The position numbers and the translations under genes are program-made. Under the pieces are notes generated by a model, which worked only from the letters and a program-made list of their open reading frames with translations, did no database searches and was not told where the DNA came from. Below, in pieces: positions 1 through 7,530 of a stretch of 26,363 nucleotides of DNA. This stretch comes from VBCK01 sp035511515 (GTDB taxonomy: Bacteria > Pseudomonadota > Gammaproteobacteria > Burkholderiales > Burkholderiaceae_F): positions 1 through 26,363 of the forward strand of contig DATKFG010000017.1 of assembly GCA_035511515.1 (NCBI GenBank). Direction: 5' to 3'. Numbering within the stretch: the first letter of the stretch is position 1; each line of letters starts with the position of its first letter.

Positions 1-1
1 T

Positions 2-1603
2 TCCGTCTTGGCCGTCGCGGTCGGGTTGGTGGCCGGCTGCGGAGGCGGCTACACCCCCAGTTCGACCACGACCGGCAGCGCGGCGCCGGTGTCGGTCCAG
101 GCGTCAGGCGCAAGTGCGTTTCCCTCCGGCTGTGGCAGTGCCGTACCGACCGGCACCACCGAGACGTTCACGCCCGGTTCGTCTGTTCAGCCGCAGATCG
201 CTGCGATACCGGGTGCCAACCTGGTGGCCGTCTGGGAACAGGATCGATGGACGGGCCTTGGCGCGCGCGGCATTCTGGCGTCGCACTCGACCGATAACGG
301 CATGACCTGGAGCGCTGCGCAGACGCTGCCGTTTTCGGTCTGCAGCGGCGTCAGCGTAGCGGGGGTCCAGTTCGACCGCGCCTCGGACCCCTGGCTCACC
401 TTCGCCGGCAACGGCGTCGTGATCGCCAGCGCCATCGCTTTCTCCGCGAACGGTTTCAACGGCACCGGGTTTACGCCGAATGGGCTCAGTGCGGTGCTGG
501 TATCGCGATCCACCGACGGCGGTGTGACCTGGAGTGCGCCGCATGCGGTGATCCAGGACACCAATCCGAGCGCCAGCGCGACGCTCTATTTCAACGACCG
601 CGATTCCATTACCTCTGATCCGACCACCGGCAACGCCTACCTGGTATGGGATCGGATCAACAGCAGTCCCGGCACGACGAGCGAGCCGGCCTGGCTGGCC
701 AAATCCGCCGACGGCGGCGCAACCTGGGGCAGCGCAGGCATTCTGTATGACCCGGGCGCCGGCAACGAGGCGTTCAACAACGAAATCGTGATCCTGCCCA
801 ACGGCACGTTGCTGGACTTTTTCACGCTGGTCTCCAGCGTTTCGTTCACGACGCCGCTGCAGGTGGTCAGCTCGACGGATCAGGGAGCCCACTGGACGAC
901 GGTGCCGGTCACGGTGGCCGACATCACATCGGTCGGCACCACCAATCCGATCAGCGGCGGCATGCTGATCCGGGACGCCGCCCTGTTGGCGCAGGTCGCA
1001 GCCGACCCGGCCAGCGGCAACGCCGCCGCGGTGTGGCAGCAGTCGTTCAACGGCAATGGGGCGTTCGACGGCATCGCGCTTTCGGAGTCGACCGACGGCG
1101 GCATGACGTGGAGTGCGCCGAAACAGATCAACGGCGTCACCAGCGTTGGCGCGATCGATCCGACCGTCCGCTACCTGCCAGGCGGCGTGATCGCAGTCAC
1201 CTACTACGACTTTCGCGATTTCGTGTCCGGATCCACGGTGCTGAGCACCAGCGCCTGGCTGACCGAATCGAACGATAACGGGGCGACCTGGCACGAGTTG
1301 CGGCTGCAGAATCCTTTCGACCTGAACAACGCGCCCCTGGCCAATCTGACGGGAGCCGCTGCGCTGTTCCTCGGCGACAACCAGGGCTTGGGCCTGGTCA
1401 GCGGCAACGCGCTGCCCTTCTACACGGCGACCAGCAGCGCCGGCGCCCATATCTACGCCACGCGGTCGCCCAGCCCGCTGACCGCATCGGGCGCGCACGT
1501 CTACTCGGCCTTGCTGGCCGGCCCGGTCCCCGCGGCCGCCGCCGCCCGGGCCAGGGCGCTGGTCGAGCAGCGGATCCGGATGCGCGCGACGTTGCCGCCG
1601 TGA
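2..1603 (+). CDS. Surface lipoprotein with six Asp-box (BNR/sialidase-fold) repeats, 5' end outside window
   Basis: The frame is open from the window edge. A TTG at 8 could start it, but the lipobox LVAGC would then sit only seven residues in, so the true start and the n-region of the signal peptide are probably upstream. After the cysteine comes a short Ser/Thr/Gly-rich linker, then six Asp-box motifs (S-x-D-x-G-x-x-W) near bases 281, 503, 700, 869, 1082 and 1264, for example STDGGVTW. They are spaced as in beta-propellers of the sialidase superfamily. The protein is probably an outer-membrane or periplasmic-facing propeller. The catalytic Arg triad of true sialidases cannot be assigned by eye, so enzymatic activity is not claimed; a binding or structural role is equally possible. 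A copper chaperone gene follows after about 22 bases and may be co-transcribed. Confidence 0.82.
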   Translation, partial: SVLAVAVGLVAGCGGGYTPSSTTTGSAAPVSVQASGASAFPSGCGSAVPTGTTETFTPGSSVQPQIAAIPGANLVAVWEQDRWTGLGARGILASHSTDNGMTWSAAQTLPFSVCSGVSVAGVQFDRASDPWLTFAGNGVVIASAIAFSANGFNGTGFTPNGLSAVLVSRSTDGGVTWSAPHAVIQDTNPSASATLYFNDRDSITSDPTTGNAYLVWDRINSSPGTTSEPAWLAKSADGGATWGSAGILYDPGAGNEAFNNEIVILPNGTLLDFFTLVSSVSFTTPLQVVSSTDQGAHWTTVPVTVADITSVGTTNPISGGMLIRDAALLAQVAADPASGNAAAVWQQSFNGNGAFDGIALSESTDGGMTWSAPKQINGVTSVGAIDPTVRYLPGGVIAVTYYDFRDFVSGSTVLSTSAWLTESNDNGATWHELRLQNPFDLNNAPLANLTGAAALFLGDNQGLGLVSGNALPFYTATSSAGAHIYATRSPSPLTASGAHVYSALLAGPVPAAAAARARALVEQRIRMRATLPP

Positions 1604-1625
1604 GCTCGGCGGGCCCGCTTTGACC

Positions 1626-2093
1626 ATGAGTCGGGCCGTCGCGCGGGCGGTCGCGATCGCGGCCGCGTGGGTCTGTGCGCCCCTTGCCGCCGCGCATGTG
1701 ACGGTCGCCGATGCCTGGGTGCGCGGCACGGTCGAGGGCCAGACGGCCACCGCGGCCTACATGAGCTTGCACAGCGATGCGGCCACCCGGCTGGTCTCGA
1801 TCGCGTCTGCCGCCGCCGCGCGCTGCGGCGTGCACGAAATGACGATGACCGAGGGCGTGATGAGGATGCGCGCGCTCGACTCGCTGGCGATTGCGGTCGG
1901 CGGCACGGTCGAGCTGAAGGAGGGGGGCGATCACATCATGCTGGAAGGGCTCACCCGCACGCTGAAGGAAGGCGACGCGGTTACCCTGACGCTGACGTTT
2001 GTCGATTCCGCCGGCCAGCGCAGCACGGTCGATGTGCAGGCGCCGGTGCTGCCGCTGGGCGCCCTGCACCACACGATGCCGGTCACCCGCTAG
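1626..2093 (+). CDS. PCu(A)C-type periplasmic copper chaperone
   Basis: The protein has 155 residues: a Sec-type signal peptide (about residues 1-23, ending ALAAA-like before HVTV), then a single PCu(A)C (DUF461) domain. The family copper motif H-x10-M-x21-H-x-M is intact as H70, M81, H103 and M105, with the usual HEMTM and GGDHIM surroundings. Family members bind Cu(I) in the periplasm and help deliver it to the CuA or CuB site of cytochrome oxidase. No Sco or oxidase gene is nearby. The ATG at 1626 is preferred; an in-frame TTG at 1620 would add two residues. No clear Shine-Dalgarno sequence precedes it, which fits read-through or coupling from the upstream lipoprotein gene. Family assignment is firm; physiological partner is unknown. 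Confidence 0.9.
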   Translation: MSRAVARAVAIAAAWVCAPLAAAHVTVADAWVRGTVEGQTATAAYMSLHSDAATRLVSIASAAAARCGVHEMTMTEGVMRMRALDSLAIAVGGTVELKEGGDHIMLEGLTRTLKEGDAVTLTLTFVDSAGQRSTVDVQAPVLPLGALHHTMPVTR

Positions 2094-2126
2094 ACGGGCT
2101 CGCGCCCCGGCCGCTGCCGCCACGGC

Positions 2127-2155
2127 TTGACACTAACTAATTAGTTAGTTAATGT
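2127..2155 (+). promoter_or_regulatory. Putative sigma70 promoter of the efflux operon
   Basis: A perfect TTGACA -35 hexamer (2127-2132) is followed after 17 bases by TAATGT (2150-2155), a weak -10 match. Transcription would then start near 2162, essentially at the ATG at 2163, so the TetR mRNA may be leaderless or nearly so. The positions are read from the sequence; the start site is inferred. Confidence 0.5.
2132..2149. promoter_or_regulatory. Perfect 18-bp palindrome, likely TetR-family operator
   Basis: ACTAACTAATTAGTTAGT is identical to its reverse complement and stands out as AT-rich in GC-rich DNA. It fills the spacer between the -35 and -10 elements, directly ahead of a TetR-family gene, where a bound dimer would block RNA polymerase. 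Autoregulation by the adjacent TetR protein is the natural reading but is inferred. Confidence 0.7.
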
Positions 2156-2162
2156 GCGCGCC

Positions 2163-2858
2163 ATGTCGAGCCACCCCCGTTCCGCTGCCGGCCGCCGCGC
2201 GCGCCTGCCCGCATCCGACGCGCGCGAGCAGCTGCTGGACGCGGCGATCGAGCTGTTTGCCGCGCGCGGCATCGCCAACACCACGGTTGCGCAGATCGCG
2301 GAGCGCGGCCGCGTCACGTCCGCGATGGTCCACTACTGGTTCGACACGCGCGAGCGCCTGCTCGAGGCGGTCGTGCAGGAGCGCATCGCTGCGCAGTTTC
2401 ACGCGATCTGGGACCCGGTGGATGTGGATCATGGCGCGCCGCTCGAGCTGGTGCGGGGGATCGTCGGGCGGATGTTCGACGTGACCGAGAAGATGCCGTG
2501 GCTGCCGTCGCTGTGGCTGCGTGAAATCGTCAACGAAGGCGGCCTGCTGCGCGAGCAGGCGCTGCGCCACATCCCGGTCAAGCGTGTCGCCGCCTTCGGG
2601 CAGAGCATTGCGCGCGGCCAGTCGCGCGGCGAGGTCAACTCCGAGATCGAGCCCCTGCTGCTGTTCAATTCGATCCTCGCCCTGGTCATGCTGCCGCAGG
2701 CGACCGCCAAGATCTGGCGCCGCATCAACCCGACGCTGACGCTCGAGCGCGCAGCGCTGGAACGCCATGTGACCGGGTTGCTGATGCAGGGAATCACAGG
2801 CCGCCCGGCCGCGGGCTCGGCGCGCCGGCGACACGGCAAAGCGAGGGCGACGGCATGA
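2163..2858 (+). CDS. TetR/AcrR-family transcriptional regulator of the efflux operon
   Basis: The protein has 231 residues from the ATG at 2163; a GTG at 2154 in the same frame overlaps the -10 element and is less likely. The N-terminal helix-turn-helix (about residues 21-68) has the TetR pattern: LLDAAIELFAARG, then a TTVAQIAERGRVTSAMVHYWF recognition-helix region, then a TRERLLEA helix. The C-terminal half is the variable ligand-binding and dimer domain; the ligand is unknown. Its stop overlaps the adaptor gene by ATGA, so regulator and pump are translationally coupled. It probably represses its own operon through the palindrome at 2132-2149 until an efflux substrate binds. Family confidence is high; the substrate cannot be told. 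Confidence 0.92.
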   Translation: MSSHPRSAAGRRARLPASDAREQLLDAAIELFAARGIANTTVAQIAERGRVTSAMVHYWFDTRERLLEAVVQERIAAQFHAIWDPVDVDHGAPLELVRGIVGRMFDVTEKMPWLPSLWLREIVNEGGLLREQALRHIPVKRVAAFGQSIARGQSRGEVNSEIEPLLLFNSILALVMLPQATAKIWRRINPTLTLERAALERHVTGLLMQGITGRPAAGSARRRHGKARATA

Positions 2859-3835
2859 ACCGATCGTGGCGCTGCCGGCAGGTCTCGGCGCTGAGCGTTG
2901 TTGCGCTGGCCGGCGCGTTCGCTCTCGTCGCCGGCTGTTCGCGGCATGCACCCGACGCGTACCAGGGCTACGTGGAAGGCGAGTTCGTCTATCTCGCCTC
3001 GTCGCAGGCCGGGCAGCTCACGCAGCTGTCGGTCGCGCGCGGCCAGACCGTCGCCACCGGCGCGCCGGTGTTCGCGCTCGAAGCGCAAAACGAGATCGAC
3101 GCCGTGGCGCAGGCCCGCCAGCAGTTGCAGGCCGCGCAGGCGCTGCAGGCCGACATGCTGACCGGCAAGCGGCGCCCGGAAATCGAGGTGATCGCGGCCC
3201 AGCTCGAACAGGCGCGGGCCGACGCGACGCGCGCCGAGACGCAATTCAGGCGCGACCAGGAACAGTACCAGGCAGGCGGCATCCCGAAGAGCCAGCTGGA
3301 CGACTCGCGCGCGGCCGCCGCGGCGGCCGCGGCGCACGTGCGCGAGCTCGAGGGCCAGCTCGAGGTGGCGCGCCTGCCGGGACGTGAGCAGCAGATACGG
3401 GCGCAGGCCGCGCAGGTCATGGCGGCGCAAGCCGCGCTCGCGCAGGCCCAGTGGAAACTGGACCAGAAGAGCGTGCGCGCGCCGCACGCCGGCCTGGTAT
3501 TCGACACGATGTACCGCAGCGGCGAATGGGTGCCGGCGGGCAGTCCGGTGGCCAGGATGCTGCCGCCTGAAAACGTCAAGGTGCGCTTTTTCGTGCCCGA
3601 GACGGCCGTCGGCGCAATTGCGCCGGGGCGCGCCGTGCGCATTCGTTGCGATGGCTGCGCCGCCGACGTGCCGGCCGTGCTGAGCTTCGTGTCGGACCAG
3701 GCCGAGTACACCCCGCCCGTGATCTACAGCAATGAAACCCGCGCCAAGCTGGTATTTCTGGTCGAGGCACGTCCGCAACCGGCCGACGCGCCCAAGCTGC
3801 ATCCGGGCCAGCCGGTGGAGGTCATCCTGCAATGA
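2855..3835 (+). CDS. HlyD/YbhG-type periplasmic adaptor (membrane fusion) lipoprotein
   Basis: The protein has 326 residues, with a signal peptide ending in a lipobox LVAGC (acylated Cys28), so the adaptor is likely anchored to the inner membrane by lipid. Residues about 45-77 form the first half of a biotinyl-lipoyl-like domain. A long Ala/Gln/Glu-rich coiled-coil hairpin follows (about 80-210) and contains the family segment GGIPKSQLDDSRAA. The second lipoyl half (VRAPHAGLVFD) and a beta-barrel domain come after it. This is the layout of YbhG/YhiI adaptors that link an ABC exporter to an outer-membrane channel. It overlaps the regulator and the ATPase genes by ATGA at both ends. The exported compound is unknown. 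Confidence 0.92.
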   Translation: MNRSWRCRQVSALSVVALAGAFALVAGCSRHAPDAYQGYVEGEFVYLASSQAGQLTQLSVARGQTVATGAPVFALEAQNEIDAVAQARQQLQAAQALQADMLTGKRRPEIEVIAAQLEQARADATRAETQFRRDQEQYQAGGIPKSQLDDSRAAAAAAAAHVRELEGQLEVARLPGREQQIRAQAAQVMAAQAALAQAQWKLDQKSVRAPHAGLVFDTMYRSGEWVPAGSPVARMLPPENVKVRFFVPETAVGAIAPGRAVRIRCDGCAADVPAVLSFVSDQAEYTPPVIYSNETRAKLVFLVEARPQPADAPKLHPGQPVEVILQ

Positions 3836-4812
3836 GCGCGCGTGACCTGCCGGCGGCGAGCGCGGACCCGGCCATCGACGTGCACCGGCTCAACAAGTAC
3901 TTCGGCGACAAGCACGTCGTCAAGGATGTATCGCTGCGGGTGGAACGTGGCGAGATCTTCGGCTTTCTCGGCCCCAACGGCAGCGGCAAGACGACCTGCA
4001 TCCGGATGCTGTGCGGACTGCTGACGCCGGACTCCGGAAGCGGCACCTGCCTGGGCTTCGACATCGTGAAGGAAAGCGCACGCATCAAACGACAGGTCGG
4101 CTACATGACGCAGAAATTCTCCTACTGGGACGACCTGACGATCCGCGAGAACCTCGACTTCGTCGCGCGCCTGTACCAGATGCCAAACCGCGTCGAGGCC
4201 GTCGATCGGGCGCTGCAGGGGCTCGGGCTGGCGCACCGCGCCGATCAACTGGCCGGTACGCTGTCGGGCGGCTGGAAGCAGCGCCTCGCGCTCGTGGCCA
4301 GCCTGCTGCACGAGCCGCTGCTGCTGCTGCTGGACGAGCCCACCGCCGGCGTCGACCCGAGCGCGCGGCGCGACTTCTGGGAAGAGCTGCACCGGCTCGC
4401 CGCCAGCGGCATTTCGGTCCTGGTCAGCACGCACTACATGGACGAGGCCGAGCGCTGCCACAAGCTCGCCTACATCGCCTACGGGGAACTGCTGGCGCAG
4501 GGCACCGCGCGCGAGGTGGTCGACTCGCTGGGCCTGTCGACCTGGGTCGTGACCGGCGGCAACCTGGTGGAGCTGGCCGAGCGCCTGCGCGGCGCGCCGG
4601 GCGTTGCGCAGACGGTCGCCTTCGGAACGGCACTGCACGTCACCGGCGAGGACGAGGCGGCGTTGAAGGCGACGCTGGAGCGCCTGGCGCGGGCGCAGCC
4701 CGGGCTGCACGTCGAGCCGATCCCGACCCGGCTCGAGCACGCGTTCATCTACCTGATGGGACGCGTCCGCGAAAACGAGGCCGCGCCGCCGCACGCGCGC
4801 GCATCCCGATGA
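3832..4812 (+). CDS. ABC exporter ATP-binding protein (YbhF/CcmA-like)
   Basis: The 326-residue protein has one complete nucleotide-binding domain: Walker A GPNGSGKT (47-54), Q-loop Gln94, signature LSGGW (144-148), Walker B ending LLLDE (catalytic Glu169) and H-loop His201. It hydrolyses ATP to power the ABC-2 permease encoded next. After about residue 215 there is a roughly 90-residue C-terminal domain, as in drug-exporter subunits of this type. E. coli YbhF carries two such domains fused, whereas this protein has one. It is coupled to its neighbours by ATGA overlaps at both ends. All catalytic motifs are intact. Confidence 0.95.
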   Translation: MSARDLPAASADPAIDVHRLNKYFGDKHVVKDVSLRVERGEIFGFLGPNGSGKTTCIRMLCGLLTPDSGSGTCLGFDIVKESARIKRQVGYMTQKFSYWDDLTIRENLDFVARLYQMPNRVEAVDRALQGLGLAHRADQLAGTLSGGWKQRLALVASLLHEPLLLLLDEPTAGVDPSARRDFWEELHRLAASGISVLVSTHYMDEAERCHKLAYIAYGELLAQGTAREVVDSLGLSTWVVTGGNLVELAERLRGAPGVAQTVAFGTALHVTGEDEAALKATLERLARAQPGLHVEPIPTRLEHAFIYLMGRVRENEAAPPHARASR

Positions 4813-5945
4813 GCGAACGATTCTCGGTGGCCCGCTGGTGGGGCATCGTGCGCAAGGAGTTCCTGCAGCTCAGGCGCGACCGGGTCACGTTCGCGATGAT
4901 CGTCGGGATACCGATCATCCAGATGACGCTGTTCGGCTTCGCGATCAATACCGACCCGAAGCACCTGCCGACCGCGGTGATCGTGGCCGACCAGAGCGAA
5001 TTCACCCGCAGTTTCATCGCGGCGATGCGCAACTCCGGCTACTTCGACATCGTGGCGACGCTGCCGGATCAGCAGGCCGGGCGGCGCGCGCTGATGCAGG
5101 GCAAGGTGCTGTTCGTGCTCGACATTCCGGCCGGGTTCACGCGCGAGCTGGTCAAGGGCGCGCACCCGTCTTTGCGGGTCGAAGCCGATGCGACCGATTC
5201 GACCGCGGTCGGCACCGCCCTGGGCGCATTGCCGTCGATCGCGCAGTCCGTGCTGCGGAAGGACCTGGTCGGACCGCTGTCCCCGCTGGCGGCGCAACCG
5301 GAGGCGTTCGACGTCCAGGTTCACCGCCTCTACAACCCCGAGGCGATCACGCAGTACAACGTGGTGCCGGGGCTGATGGGCGTGATCCTGACGATGACGA
5401 TGGTGATCATGACCGGGCTGGCGATCACGCGCGAGCGCGAGCGCGGAACGATGGAGAACCTGCTGGCCACTCCCGTGCTGCCGATCGAGGTGACCACCGG
5501 CAAGATCATGCCCTATGTGGCGATCGGCCTGCTGCAGGCGACGATCATCGTGCTGGCCGCCCGCTTCGTGTTCGCGATTCCGATCACCGGAAGCCTGGTC
5601 CTGCTGTATCTGGCCGCCCTGCTGTTCATCGCCGCGACGCTGGCGGTGGGCATCATGTTGTCGTCGCTGGCGCAGAACCAGCTGCAGGGCGTGCAGCTGG
5701 CCTTCTTCTATTTCCTGCCCAATATCCTGCTGTCGGGCTTCATGTTCCCGTTCGCGGGCATGCCGAAGTGGGCGCAGGTGATCGGCAACCTGCTGCCGCT
5801 GACCTACTTCAACCGGCTGGTGCGCGGGATCCTGCTGAAAGGCGCGGGCTGGAGTGATATCTGGCCGCATGTGTGGCCGATGCTGGTGTTCCAGCTGGTG
5901 GTGATGGGCATTGCCGTGCGCTTTTACCGGCGCACGCTCGACTGA
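4809..5945 (+). CDS. ABC-2 type exporter permease (YbhS/YbhR/YhhJ-like)
   Basis: The protein has 378 residues from the ATG overlapping the ATPase stop. One membrane helix lies near 26-46, followed by a large periplasmic domain (about 47-180). Five more helices cluster at about 185-207, 235-257, 262-284, 295-315 and 354-372. The ABC-2 hallmarks are present: RERERGTMENLLATP after the second helix and FMFPFAGMPKWAQ before the last. The length and layout match full-length YhhJ/YbhS permeases, which normally dimerise. Together with the adaptor and the outer-membrane channel it would form a tripartite pump spanning both membranes. Drug or bile-type substrates are typical of the family but not shown here. 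Confidence 0.93.
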   Translation: MSERFSVARWWGIVRKEFLQLRRDRVTFAMIVGIPIIQMTLFGFAINTDPKHLPTAVIVADQSEFTRSFIAAMRNSGYFDIVATLPDQQAGRRALMQGKVLFVLDIPAGFTRELVKGAHPSLRVEADATDSTAVGTALGALPSIAQSVLRKDLVGPLSPLAAQPEAFDVQVHRLYNPEAITQYNVVPGLMGVILTMTMVIMTGLAITRERERGTMENLLATPVLPIEVTTGKIMPYVAIGLLQATIIVLAARFVFAIPITGSLVLLYLAALLFIAATLAVGIMLSSLAQNQLQGVQLAFFYFLPNILLSGFMFPFAGMPKWAQVIGNLLPLTYFNRLVRGILLKGAGWSDIWPHVWPMLVFQLVVMGIAVRFYRRTLD

Positions 5946-5958
5946 GGAGACTGAACCG

Positions 5959-7458
5959 ATGCGAGGCGCTGGCGTCCTGAGTCGGAGGTTCGCCCGACAA
6001 CGGCAAACGCGGTGGAGCTGGGTGCTCGGTGCGGCGGCGCTGTGCGGCTGCGCGGCCGGCCCCGACTTCCGCCCGCCCGAGCCGATCGCGGTGGCGACCT
6101 ACACGCCGGCGCCGCAACCGGCGCTGGCCGAGGCATCGCCCGGGCCGGGAGGCGCTGCTCAGCGCCTGGTGCCGGCCGACGCGATCGGCAGCGGCTGGTG
6201 GCGGACCTTCGGCTCGCCAGCGCTGGACCGGCTGGTGCAGCAGGCCCTGGACAACAGCCCGACGCTCGCGCAGGCGCGCATGAGGCTGGAGCAGGCGCGG
6301 CAGGACTATCTGGCCCAGGCGGGCGCGACCGAATGGCCGCAGCTGGACGCCACCCTGAATGCCACGCGGCAGAAAGTCGATCCGGCCGCATTCGGCATCG
6401 GCGGTCTGACCGGCGGCCGCAGCTTCCCGCCGTTCACGCTGTACAGCGCCAAGGTCAGCGTGTCGTACACGCTGGATTTTTTCGGCGCGAACCGGCGGGC
6501 GCTGGAGGCGCTGGCGGCGCAGGTGGACTACCAGCAGTACGAGCTGGACGCAGCGCGCCTTTCGCTGGCGGGCAACGTGGTGACGACCGCGGTGCGGCGC
6601 GCATCGCTCGCCAAGCAGATCGTTCTGACCGGGGACCTGCTCGCCGACCAGAAGCGCCAGCTCGACATCACCGAGCAGCGCTATCAGGCCGGCGGCGTAT
6701 CCCGTCTGGACCTGCTGAGCCAGCGCTCGCAGGTCGAGCAGACCCGTGCCAGCCTGGCACCGCTGCGCACGCAGCTCGCGCAGGCCGACCATCAGCTGGC
6801 CGTCTATCTGGGGCGCCCACCGGCGCAGCTGGCGCCGGGCGGCAGCGACGATCCGGCCGAGCTCGATCTGGACGCGTTCGTGCTGCAGTCCGAAGTGCCG
6901 TTGACGCTGCCCTCGACGCTGGCTCAGCAGCGCCCGGACATCCGCGCCTCCGAGGCGCTGCTGCATCAGGCGAGCGCCAACGTGGGCGTGGCGAGCGCCC
7001 ACTTGTACCCGCAAATCACCCTGTCGGCGGGCACCGGCCCGGAAGGCGTGAGCGTCACGGACATGATGAACCTATGGTCCGTCGGCGCCGGCCTGACGCA
7101 GCCGCTGTTTCACGGCGGGCAGCTGCAGGCGCAAAAGCGCTCGGCGCAGGCCGCGTACGAAGCCGCGCTCGCCGTGTATCGGCAAACGGTACTGCAAGGC
7201 CTGCAGCAGGTGGCCGACGCGCTGCGCGCGCTGCAGCAGGACGCGATCGAGTTGCAGTCGCGCGACCAGGCGCAGCGCGACGCCCACGTCAGCGCCGAGA
7301 TCGCCAGCCAGCGCTACGCTGCGGGAGGCATCAGCCAGCTGGTGCTGCTCGACACGCAGCGCCAGGAAATGCAGACATCGCTGGACCGCACCAAAGTTCA
7401 GGCGCAGCGCCTGGCTGATGTGGCGGCCCTGTATCAGGCGTTGGGTGCGCGCCCCTGA
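5959..7458 (+). CDS. NodT/OprM-family outer-membrane efflux channel lipoprotein
   Basis: The 499-residue protein starts at the ATG at 5959, preceded by a good Shine-Dalgarno GAGGAG (5944-5949). The signal peptide ends in ALCGC (Cys31), followed by GPDFRPP, the usual start of mature NodT-type channels. Two OEP repeats follow, about residues 75-270 and 285-495, each with long Ala/Gln-rich helices. Repeated segments are recognisable, such as RYQAGGVSRLDLL in the first and RYAAGGISQLVLL in the second. The channel forms the TolC-like trimeric exit duct for the upstream ABC pump, and the gap to the permease gene is only 13 bases. It is the last gene of the operon; no strong intrinsic terminator is visible before the convergent gene at 7531. 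Confidence 0.94.
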   Translation: MRGAGVLSRRFARQRQTRWSWVLGAAALCGCAAGPDFRPPEPIAVATYTPAPQPALAEASPGPGGAAQRLVPADAIGSGWWRTFGSPALDRLVQQALDNSPTLAQARMRLEQARQDYLAQAGATEWPQLDATLNATRQKVDPAAFGIGGLTGGRSFPPFTLYSAKVSVSYTLDFFGANRRALEALAAQVDYQQYELDAARLSLAGNVVTTAVRRASLAKQIVLTGDLLADQKRQLDITEQRYQAGGVSRLDLLSQRSQVEQTRASLAPLRTQLAQADHQLAVYLGRPPAQLAPGGSDDPAELDLDAFVLQSEVPLTLPSTLAQQRPDIRASEALLHQASANVGVASAHLYPQITLSAGTGPEGVSVTDMMNLWSVGAGLTQPLFHGGQLQAQKRSAQAAYEAALAVYRQTVLQGLQQVADALRALQQDAIELQSRDQAQRDAHVSAEIASQRYAAGGISQLVLLDTQRQEMQTSLDRTKVQAQRLADVAALYQALGARP

Positions 7459-7530
7459 TCAACGCTTCGCAGCCTTGGCTCAGTTGCCGCGCGCCTTCGA
7501 GGCGGTCATCCGTCTTGCACCGCGCCCGCT

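Noticed and set aside
104..1750. A 548-codon minus-strand open frame over the Asp-box lipoprotein gene
   Set aside because: It is Arg/Ala/Gly-rich without motifs, while the plus strand has a lipobox and six Asp boxes in frame.
2429..3832. A 467-codon minus-strand open frame across the TetR and adaptor genes
   Set aside because: It crosses the boundary of two well-supported, overlapping plus-strand genes and shows no family features.
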